In this document: in pieces, positions 45,715 through 54,505 of the stretch
How positions within the stretch are numbered: position 1 is the stretch's first letter
Layout: each line of letters begins with the position of its first letter
From: Vigna angularis
Lineage: Eukaryota; Streptophyta; Magnoliopsida; Fabales; Fabaceae
Assembly: GCF_016808095.1 (NCBI RefSeq)
Contig: NC_068971.1
Span: 21,936,501 to 22,000,500 of the forward strand
Direction: 5' to 3'
DNA: 64,000 nt
Position numbers and translations under genes: made by a program
The notes under the pieces: generated by a model
The model's input: only the letters and a program-made list of their open reading frames with translations
Told to the model about the DNA's origin: nothing
Database searches by the model: none

Positions 45715-48317
45715 TGATGAGTCAATATTTTATTCACTTCACTTAGTTTATTGTGCTAGAATTAATCGGGGAATTGTGCTTAAATGTCCGATATTTTTCC
45801 GTTTTTGCTAATTGTGCTTAATTTGACCAGAAATTCTTATTTTAATTAATTTGAATTATTTGAGTTAATTATTTACATTAATAATTGTAGAGAAATTTTG
45901 GAAATACAATTTGAGACATTCAAAAGAAAATTCATTTGTACACTGTGTTATTTACTTAAAAGAAGCTGCATTGCAATGATTTATTGTGTTTTTATGTGGA
46001 AACTTAGGAGTGGAATATTTTGTTTGTAATTGGAGAAGTGGTGTCACGGTTTTCCAGAGCCACCACTCACGGTTATTCTACTTGTCATATGGAAAATAAT
46101 TCTGAAAAGTAGAAAAGCATCTCATCAAGCAGCACAAGGAGTCAAAGAGAAGGGGGCCACCACGTTGAAAAATCCTTGAACCAATACAGCAGCTTACGGT
46201 TTTGGTTGTTGATGGCTTGCCAAAAAAATTCATGAGAATTAACATACAAATCCAATCTGCATGAGACAAAAGTATGGGCTCCACTAAGGAATGTTATTCT
46301 CAAAGATGACACAAGAAGTGAAGGATTGCCTGCCCAAGCCAGCAAGAAGTCTCGGGCAGCAGTAGCAGCCACACAGCTGTTCACGTTCCAGATTGAGAAA
46401 CATGGAAGTCCAGCTGAGATGGAGAAGAAGAGAGCATGGTGCTTGAGTAGAGAATGAGGTTCACAGCTTAGGTGTAACATGTGAAGGAGGAAGTCATCCG
46501 ACCTGCATAATCCAGCAGCCTTCACAACTCCAGCAAGCACATACACGTCCAGCACATGGGTTTGGCTTCAAGGAGACCTCTCGGTTTTCATCCAACAGCA
46601 CCAACAACTCCCATCCATGCAAGCTTACCAGGAGCTTCTCAGTAGTAGCACCATCCAGATGAAGAAAGCAAATCACTGCCGGTTGGAATGAAGCGTGAAA
46701 AGAGAGTACAGCAGAGTGAAGGAACAAGGAGCCGTGAGCAAGAGGCTGGAATAGGGACGTATTGAAGCAGCAACATGCAGCGTTGGAAGAGGTAAAATGG
46801 TTCACCAAGTGCTGAGTTGTTGAAGCATAACGTGATTCATTGGGTGGAAGAAAGAGTAGCTCACGGGCATGACAGTAGAGGAAGCTACAGCAATTTGGAA
46901 TGGAAAGCTAGAGGGAATTCACGTGAATCGTAGGCTGGAAACGAACACCACAAAGTGGAGGGCCATCTTTGCTTTATTTTTGGCACCTATTGGAAGAAAG
47001 GTGGGAAACACACGGGCATGGAAGCGGAAACAGGGAGAGACACACGGACTTAAAAGGGGAACGCTACTCTGAATTGAGGGGGACTGACAGCTCTCATGGC
47101 TGGGAGGTTCTGGACGTTACTCTGAGTCTGGACACTACACTCTTGGCTGGAGTTCTCTGAAGAAAAACAATTTGGTTGGAGAGCAAGAGAGGAGAAATAC
47201 GTTAGCTGCCACCAAGCAAGAACTTCTGGTTTGGATTCTCTGTCAGCACAATGTGGAATGAAGCTTAGCTTGAATAGGTTCTGTTTGTATCTTTAAATTC
47301 TTGAACAAAAACAATCATCTTAGTATTATTCTACACGTTTGATAGCTTGTTAAATTGCTGTTAATGTTTTCTTCCAATGCTATTTCTACTTTGAATTGCA
47401 TTTAATGTTTAGTTTATTCCTTGCATCCTTATTATTCATGAGCTTTGTCTTTGCACGGTTACATCCCAAAAAAATTGCTGGAGTGGGAAGAATATAATAT
47501 TTGTCAAATTAAGACTTAAGTCTTTGGTTTTGCTAGAATAAAGTATAATATGTGTAGGAAGTGGTCACGCATTTTGCAATGAAAAGCACATCATTCTTTA
47601 AAAATCTGAAAAGCATTGTCATGTGGTGATGAATAAAAAATGAAGGTAGAAACTAAGTTAGAGTATGTGTCACGGTTTTTGGGGGAGTCTTCCTCTCCTC
47701 ACTATCTCCATTCTAGTAGAGTAGAAAAAGCCCAGGAGAGTTCCAGTAGCTTTAGGTCCTTGCTCATTTTCAGAAAAAGATGTAGAATTTAATTTCTGTA
47801 CTGTGTTAGTTTGTTCATTTATTTTTATCCGTCCAGGAATTTTAATTTAATGTTGAATGTTTAATAAATTTGATTTTCAAGGTGCTTTTGTTTTCAACGT
47901 TTATTTTATTTCACCGTTTACTGTTTTCTATGTGGTTAAATTTTGTCATCATGTTTTACTCTTCATGTTATTTTCAACGTCGTTTTTATGATTTTTTTTA
48001 CTGATGTTTTTGGGTAAATTTCAACACGGCGTAATTTTCCGTTTTGTGATTTTACTGTCTTTTACAGTTTAGTTTTTACCGTTTTTAAAATTTACTTCAA
48101 CGTTTTAAATTTTGTTTTATTTAATTTCCAGTGATTTAATTTTACCCGCATCAAAAACAAAATAATCACAAACCCCCCCCCCCCCCCCCCACTTCGTGTT
48201 AAACCTGAGACTGAACCACCAAAATTGGTCCTTGAGAGACGACCTAGGAGTCACATCCTAGCTTATACTGCATTATTTTTGCAATCAACTTTTGTGTGCG
48301 GTGCGACGCGCTCAACA
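45715..48317. mobile_element. Solo LTR of a large gypsy-type element (2.6 kb) inside SIRE RT-RNase H
   Basis: The insert begins TGATGAGTC, ends GCTCAACA and is flanked by a perfect 5-bp duplication CCAAG (45710-45714 and 48318-48322). There is no gag or pol, no internal direct repeat and no primer site, so it looks like one LTR left after LTR-LTR recombination. Features such as GGAATTGTGCTTAAATG near the start and CCTAGGAGTCACATCCTAGC near the end resemble long LTRs of Tat/Ogre-type elements (inference). It contains a C18 run at 48173-48190. Short open frames within it (46078-47160) have no domain. Confidence 0.8.
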
Positions 48318-48892
48318 CCAAGCCAATCCTAAAGAATCTCATTTGACTGCAGTTAAGAGAATTCTAAAATATCTTAAGGGAACTACTTTTGGACTTTGGT
48401 ATCCCTCTGATGCCTCACCTAGTTTAATAGGATACTCTGATGCAGATTATGGTGGCTGTAAAATTGATAGAAAAAAATACTAGTGGAACCTGTCATTTCT
48501 TGGGATGTTCTTTAGTGTCATGACACTCAAAGAAACAAGCATGTGTAGCTTTGTCTACCACCGAAACTGAATATATTGCAGCTGGAAACTGTTGTGCCCA
48601 AATTTTGTGGATGAAACAACAATTGGAAGACTTTGATATCTTCCTTGACAAAATTCCTCTAAAATGTGACAATACTAGTGCGATAAATTTGACCAAGAAC
48701 CCCATAATGCATTCAAGAACTAAGCATATAGAAATTAGGCACCATTTCTTAAGAGATCATATTCAAAAGGGGGATTGTCAAATTGAATATGTTGATACCT
48801 TACATCAATTAGCTGATATCTTTACCAAGGCTCTACCTAAAGATAGATTTTTTGAGCTTAGAAGAGAGTTAGGAGTGTTAGACATATCTTAG
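48318..48892 (+). pseudogene. SIRE-type RNase H, frameshifted
   Basis: Continuation of the RT-RNase H module beyond the solo LTR: ANPKESHLTAVKRILKYLKG, SDADYGG, then a frame slip at the A-rich run near 48472. The RNase H active region TETEYIAAGNCCAQ follows, then KHIEIRHHFLRDH and DIFTKALPKD, ending at 48892. A TGA stands near 48526 in the slipped frame. Confidence 0.9.
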
Positions 48893-48942
48893 AATCAAAA
48901 TCTATGCAAATTTTTGCATTTTTCGTAAACTTAACGCTTCAT

Positions 48943-49218
48943 AGTCGATTATCACTAAGTTATAATCGATTATTCATGCATAAAATTCAATTCTGGAAAA
49001 TCTTGAGCAGATAATCGATTATCATTATGCATAATCGATTATCATGCAATTCTAGGCAGTAATTATTGAACTGATAATCGATTATCACGAGCCATAATCG
49101 ATTATCGCGCTGACAGTTTCAAAAATAGAGCCGTTGGAACATCCCATAACGGCTATAAACGGCCATAAACGGCTAGTTTTTCCATTTTTCTTATAAATAG
49201 CCCCCCAAAATCGATTAT
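48943..49218 (+). promoter_or_regulatory. Palindrome array and TATA box upstream of the extra SIRE ORF
   Basis: TAATCGATTA occurs five times plus two variants with one mismatch, the same decamer as in the LTR. A TATAAATAG box at 49192-49200 follows, 70-130 bp upstream of candidate start codons (49269, 49323). The LTR shows the same arrangement of decamer array then TATA box. The interpretation as an internal promoter is inference. Confidence 0.5.
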
Positions 49219-49322
49219 TAGACACTCCTTTGCACCCAAATACTGCTGAAATCAAATCTAGAGCTCAAATGTTCTTCATTTCTCTTCACCTTCTCAAAAT
49301 CTCATTTTCCCATTCTTCCTCC

Positions 49323-50501
49323 ATGGCTGACTCAAGAAGGCACCGTCGCAGAACAGCTGGAGCCTCCTCTTCTTCTCAACCACGTCTTGCAAACATAGAT
49401 GGATGGATTTCAGATCAAGGGAAACATGCAGACTTTGTTAATTCCTGGCAAGAAAGGAAGATCATGGCGGTAAAGTTTATTCGTCTTGACTTTTTCCGCT
49501 TCTATGGCTTTCAATTTCCAAACACTTTTGCTGAGCAGGGGTTAACGCATCTGTTAGAACAAAAAGGATGCATTTATCCTGATCTTATAAGAGTCTTCTA
49601 CTTCAACTTGCGCTATCGAGATGGGATAATATCTACTAAGGTCAAGGGAGTACGCATCATTTTAGATGATGACGTATGGACCGATGTTGCTCAACTTCCC
49701 ATCTGGGATGATGTTGTCAAAGTTCATTTAGGACTTGAAGATTTCAACAGGATGATGACTTTTCAATCCTTCCTGTGTCATCCTGAACGACAAACAAATA
49801 GAAGGCAATTACTGGTTGGAGGTTTTAAAGTTGAAGAAAGGATGATCCACTACTTGATTGTCTAGATTTTATGTCCTAGAGCAACCAACCATGTTCAATG
49901 CTCTGAGCAAGATTTACTTCTGTTGTATGGGATTCTAAATCACATACACATCGACTGGCCTGCTCTCATTGCTGACACAATGGTAAAAGCCAAGAAATCC
50001 CATTCATATCAATTTCCCTATGCTCTTCTTATTTCTAGGATTTTAGAATTCAAAGGTGTACCTGTTGAAGGAGAACTCGTTCAAACTATTGAAGCTGTGG
50101 GATCAGAAATTGGAGATACTACCTTTCGTCAAATGAGATTCCTTACTAGAGACAGAGTCCGTATTCACAAAGATGATGACCATCCTGATGTAGATGAAGA
50201 TGATGACATGGACACTCATATGGCTGACCCAGTAAGTGCTGCTGCTCCGTCTGATGTTGGACCATCCAACATACCCTTCTCTTCCTCAACTTCTATGGAA
50301 GAACATTTTGCAAGGTTATCTAAACAGTTGGAGGATATGAGTCTTGCACAAAAGACTCACTTTGAGGAGATTTATGAGTGGCAACGATCTGTTGATGAGT
50401 ACATGGTTGATCAATTTCTTGATCTTGATCTTCGCCTATCTAACATCGAGGGTCATCTTAATATCCCACCTCCTGAACGTTGTCCTAGTCCTGAATTCTA
50501 G
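49323..50501 (+). pseudogene. Extra 3' ORF of the SIRE-type element (env-like position), one in-frame stop
   Basis: Start codon ATG at 49323 in good context (an upstream in-frame ATG at 49269 is possible). A TAG at 49863-49865 is the only break; the same frame then runs to 50501. The N-terminus is Arg/Ser-rich (MADSRRHRRRTAG). The middle resembles the plant 'putative transposon protein' domain often found in legume retroelements (KVKGVRIILDDDVW and LYGILNHIHIDWPALI blocks). The C-terminal part has an acidic run (DEDDDMD) and a predicted coiled coil. No membrane segment is obvious, so an envelope role is not supported by the sequence; position alone matches the env-like ORF of SIRE1. Confidence 0.75.
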
Positions 50502-50634
50502 GTTTTAGGCCTCTAAGTTTGATTGTTATGTTATTTTCTTTATGGTATTTAGTTTCTTAATCTTTATGAATTTCATGTAATTCCTTTCTGTTCTTAATAT
50601 AATGAGCTTTTATTTTGTGCATATATTCCATTTT

Positions 50635-50838
50635 TGAGGGGGAGCTCATATTAAGGGGGAGGTTATTACATTATTCTTTTTGCTTATGATAAAAAAGGGG
50701 GAGAAGAAATATAAGGGGAGGATTAAAGAAAAAAATAGTTTTTAATTGTACAGGTACTGCTAACTCTGTGGTTGTCCATTAGTTTATATATGTTGCAGGT
50801 AAACCTGAGTTTTTGATCATCATAAAAAAGGGGGAGAT
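50635..50838 (+). other. Multiple polypurine tracts before the SIRE 3' LTR
   Basis: Five purine tracts with GGGGGAG or GGGGAGG cores lie at about 50635, 50652, 50691, 50712 and 50824; the last directly abuts the 3' LTR. Multiple polypurine tracts are a known Sirevirus hallmark. The one at the LTR boundary is the likely plus-strand primer. Confidence 0.85.
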
Positions 50839-51773
50839 TGTTACCAATAAGGAGTATTGGTAAAACCTGAAGATGTGTTTTGATGATGCTGCAACTTATA
50901 GATTTTGGATGTAGTAGGAAAATATTTAAAAAAGGCAACTTGTAGATTTTGAATGTAGTAGGAAAATGTTAAACGTTGTAATTTTTACTAATATAATCGA
51001 TTATGGTTAAGCAATAATCGATTATCACAAGTCATACTTGAATAATCGATTATCACTTCATATAATCGATTATCACTTTTTTGAAAACTCTGTAATGGAC
51101 TTGAATAATCGATTATCACTTACAATAATCGATTATTCATGGCAGTTGGGAGCTGACCTTTGGCATTCAGTGTACTTGGCTATATAATTTGATTTGGAGA
51201 AATCAGAAGGCAACGTTTTTTGAACTGAGAAAGCTTAGAACATTGTGTGTCAGAGGAACGTTCTTAGAGAGCTTTTTCTTCATTGTTCCCTTGCTTGGTC
51301 TTGTGAAAGGAGAGGCTCGCGTATCGTGTGTCGATAGTCGGAGCAAACTCTCTTCAAGTTAGTAAGGTACTCTGCCTAGTCTTGTGAAAGGAGAAGCTTG
51401 CGAATCGTTGGTCGATTGTCGGAGCGATTCTCTTCAAGTTGTTAGAGTGGTTCTTTTCGTTTTATTCCTGTTCATTTGATTGTAATATGTTAAACCATTT
51501 TTAGTGGAACTGTTAATCACTATTTATAGTGATTAACGACTGAACGTAGATTCTGTTGAATCGAACCAGTATAAAAATATCTGTGTGATTTTTCTATTCC
51601 CTACACTCATATTATTTTACGTATATCAACTGTTTGATTAATTTTCTGAAAGAAAATTATTTTTACTAAAAGGACCAAATTAATTTTAATTGTGATCGAA
51701 CACGCTTTCAGCTCTTTGAGTTTTAGTTCCGCTGCGCTATACTCTTCGAAAAATACCCCCTCAGATACCAACA
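50839..51773 (+). repeat. 3' LTR of the SIRE-type element
   Basis: 935 bp, starting TGTTACC after AAAAAAGGGGGAGAT and ending ACCAACA. It carries six copies of TAATCGATTA between 50994 and 51135, one fewer than the 5' LTR. The CAATG duplication follows. Confidence 0.95.
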
Positions 51774-53486
51774 CAATGCTCTAGGCCAGGCTATAAATGA
51801 TCCTATGGCCTCCCCCACAAAGTTAATTTTTGGAGTGGGTACAGGCACCTGAGCCTAGGGATCCCGAACCTCGTCAATCGTCACTTGCACGTGCTGGGGT
51901 AATATGGGAACACCATGAATAGTCTGCCCTCCCTCAAGCACTCGTCCGAAAGCCACAATGCGTGGGGGATCCCCATCCACCAACAGCTCATATTGACCGC
52001 TATACTAAGTGGGTTCTACAGCAGAGCATGATCCTCTAGTGCTTACACGAGGTGGTATGGGAGTTTCAGCGGTCCCCATGTTGCCTTGCGTCATGGAATG
52101 CAGGTTCTCTTCAAGCGTTCTTTGTATTTCTTTTTGTTCTTGTAGCTGCTTCATGAATCGTTGCTCCATTGATCTCATACTTTGGTTGAGTCTTTCCTCC
52201 CACTGAAGATTCATCTGCCTCAGTGTCTCCTGACTCATTGATGTTAGGGTTTTCTGTGTAGGGCCAAAGTAGTCACGAAGACCAATCGCCCTAGGAACTC
52301 CACATACACGTCCTGGGTGCTCGGGCCTTCCAATGGCCGTTGTTAGAATGTCGTCCCTACCTTGGCCAGCAAATGTGCCCTGAGTCTGCTGCTCAACCAA
52401 GTCATCCTGCACATTAAAAAAGCAAGTTACTTATTCGACATGCTGTGATAAATACACAATCAAACAACTGCTTAGAATTTGAACTTACAATTCTCTGTGA
52501 GATCAAGGCAGCTGAGGAAGATGTCATGTTCCTATCAGATTTAGTCCGAGCAGCCTTGCACAGCTCGTACCTAGCAGGTGCAGGTGCTAGGTCCGGCGAC
52601 TCAAGTCCCAAGGCATCCGCTCTAGACTTTTTAAGTTTCTTTTCCAGTTTTGCATAACCACCTCGTGATAACAAGTGTGGTGCATCGTTTAGCCTTTGTC
52701 TTTCTTGGGCGGCTAACCTTTTACCCTGTGAAACCATGTATATAAATAAGTTTAAAATCATAAAAACTCAATGAAAGACTTTTCAGATGTTAAGAAACAT
52801 ACCTTCCATTCCTCAGACTCTCTAGATGCACGAAACTGCATCCAATCCTCCTCTGTGAATGTATATTGCTGACATGGATTTTTCATGTTGCCTGTCTCCA
52901 AAGACATATAGTCGTGTCAGCCTTGTCTTGAAATCCCTCCATCTTATCGCTATATGCGATAACACTTTCTTTCTAATTTGTATTGTGTTTGGAATATCAT
53001 AATGTTGCTGTTTAAAGCAAAAAACATGTTATTGATAAGAAAACATGAAAGATATAAGTATATCACAAATTGCATGAAGTATAAAATACCTGAATATCTT
53101 GCCATAAGAGGTTATTGTCAACCTCTGGGACGTCATCCCAACATGCATGAAGGATAGAGACATGACTTTTTGCTAACTTACCCAGATAACTCCTAAACCT
53201 ATCAACATTTGGCCCTGATGGATGACCTGATCTGGGGTCGATGTCAACATGTCTCCTCTGCCCATCCACGCGTCCGGTTGTCACATCTGCCAATCGTGTG
53301 ACGCCTTGACCACGTCTGGTCTTTCCCGATCCTGAGTCTGAGGCCCGACATACCTGAAAAATTATACAAGGTTAGTAATAATTCAATTATGATGAACATA
53401 CATATAAAGTCAATAAAAGAAAATGTCACAACCTATTAAGATATTGTTTTTTCCCAAATCCCTTCATTGTGATCACTACGAATTAC

Positions 53487-53905
53487 CTGGATGACATCGG
53501 CAACGTCATCAACTGGGTTTTCAGTGGGTCTAGATGCAACAGATCTTGTCTCAAGTATATCAAGAGAATCGTCATCATCATGTCCATGCATGTTTTTTCC
53601 TTCTAAAACCACTGATCATTTTTTATTCGCTGGATCATTTACGTAGAATATTTGTCTTGCTTGACTAGCCATGATAAATGGTTCATTAGTGTAATTCATC
53701 TTGTTCAAGTCTACCAATGTGAAACCAAGGTCATCTGTCATGACACCAGAATTTATATCAACCCATTTACACTTGAAAACTAGGACTCTAAAAGTGACGT
53801 AGTCAACTTCCCATATTTCTTGTATTATTCCAAAATAACTCATGGATGTTGTGATTGGATTTTTGTCTTTAGAACTAGTAAAGTGCACAGCCTCAGCTTG
53901 TAGTC
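53487..53905 (-). pseudogene. CACTA TNP2-type transposase C-terminal fragment (DUF4216)
   Basis: The minus-strand translation contains the DUF4216 signature of TNP2-family transposases: SYFGIIQEIWEVDY, VLVFKCKWVD, NEPFIMASQARQIFYVNDP. A TGA follows the DPANKK block, after which the same frame continues to a splice-like donor at 53486. The catalytic transposase core upstream is gone: subterminal repeats begin immediately before this fragment. Confidence 0.85.
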
Positions 53906-54490
53906 TGACGTCCGTCCCCCCCCACAACGGACGTTTAAGGGGCTAAAGACAATTAATTCTTCAACCACCCTGTCAGGCTCCTAAACGTCCGATATGGGGG
54001 GCCGGACGTCTATAATATTATAGACGTCCGGCCCCCTCCACAACGAACGTTTAAGGGGCTAACAGGGAAGTTGAACAGGTGATTGTTCGAGCCTCTTAGA
54101 CGTCCATGGGAGGGGCCCGAACGTCTATAATATTATAGACGTTCGGCCCCCTCTACCATGGACGTTTAAGGGGCTGACAGGGGAGTTGAACAGGTGATTG
54201 TTCGAGCCTCTTAGACGTCTGTGGGAGGGGCCCGGACGTCTATAATATTATAGACGTCCGGCCCCCTCCACCACGGACATTTAAGGGGCTGACAGGGGAG
54301 TTAAACATGTGATTGTTCGAGCCTCTTAGACATCCGTTGGAGGGGCCCGAACGTCTATAATATTATAGACGTCCGTCCCCCCCCACAACGGACCTCTACA
54401 GTTTCACTTATTTACGGATATGCCACCGGTCAATTATTTACGTTGGTGCTTTTGTGGACGGACGTCTATGGGGGGACGTTAAAAGCCAAT
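53906..54490. repeat. CACTA right subterminal tandem array with palindromic cores
   Basis: Four tandem units of about 115 bp. Each has a perfect palindrome GTCTATAATATTATAGAC (starting near 54008, 54123, 54238 and 54354) flanked by ACGTCCGG-type motifs and a GGGGCTGACAGGGGAGTT segment. Units differ by a few bases. Confidence 0.9.
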
Positions 54491-54505
54491 TCTGCACTAG
54501 TGGAC

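Larger units (their letters stand above)
41571..51773 (+). mobile_element. SIRE-type Ty1/copia retrotransposon (Sirevirus-like), deleted and nested
   Basis: LTRs of 955 bp and 935 bp start TGTTACC and end ACCAACA. A perfect 5-bp duplication CAATG flanks the element (41566-41570 and 51774-51778). The primer site TGGTATCAGAGC (42528-42539) matches initiator tRNA-Met. Order: gag with two zinc knuckles, protease, RT, RNase H, then an extra ORF, then several polypurine tracts. This order with an extra 3' ORF is characteristic of SIRE/Maximus elements. The integrase region is deleted at about 44558. A 2.6-kb solo LTR interrupts RT-RNase H. By eye the LTRs differ at roughly 18-20 sites plus one 20-bp repeat copy, about 2 percent, so the insertion is fairly young. 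Confidence 0.95.
40257..53353 (-). pseudogene. CACTA TNP1-like/Ulp1 protease gene, split by a SIRE insertion
   Basis: Minus-strand exons recognised at splice borders: 53353-53090, 53007-52803, 52725-52489, 52406 into the SIRE target site at 51774, continuing 41570-41539, then 41454-41195, 41114-40947 and smaller exons to a stop at 40257-40259. The first exons encode the plant En/Spm 'Ptta' transposase-type domain (GPNVDRFRSYLG, RWRDFKTRL and LLSRGGYAKLE blocks) and a Gln/Glu-rich coiled coil. The last exons encode a Ulp1-like C48 peptidase C-terminus with a DSWECGFYVM block (catalytic Cys), near 40500. Breaks: a frame slip near 52895, an in-frame TAG near 51860, other stops near 40840, and the retroelement in the exon. 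A fused TNP1/Ulp1 protein is common in plant CACTA elements. Confidence 0.85.
39662..54502 (-). mobile_element. CACTA (En/Spm) DNA transposon, 14.8 kb including nested insertions
   Basis: The right end is GCACTAGTG, the inverted form of the CACTAGTGC terminus. The left end reads TACTAGTGCAAAAA, so the first base of CACTA is changed to T. The flanks carry the 3-bp duplication GAC (39659-39661 and 54503-54505). Both ends carry subterminal arrays rich in GACGTCC. Genes run on the minus strand: the C-terminal part of a TNP2-type transposase, then a TNP1-like/Ulp1 protein. The TNP2 core is deleted and the second gene is interrupted by a SIRE-type retroelement (41571-51773). Without nested DNA the CACTA element is about 4.6 kb. 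The altered left terminus plus the missing transposase core imply it is immobile. Confidence 0.93.

Noticed and set aside
46078..47160. Overlapping 60-140 residue open frames on both strands in the solo LTR
   Set aside because: No domain or codon pattern; they lie within an LTR and overlap each other on opposite strands.
48173..48190. C18 run as an assembly artefact marking a false join
   Set aside because: Sequence on both sides belongs to the same LTR and the outer CCAAG duplication is intact, so the join is probably real; only the exact run length is doubtful.
49323..50501. Calling the extra SIRE ORF an envelope protein
   Set aside because: Only its position supports that; no signal peptide, fusion motif or membrane segment is visible.
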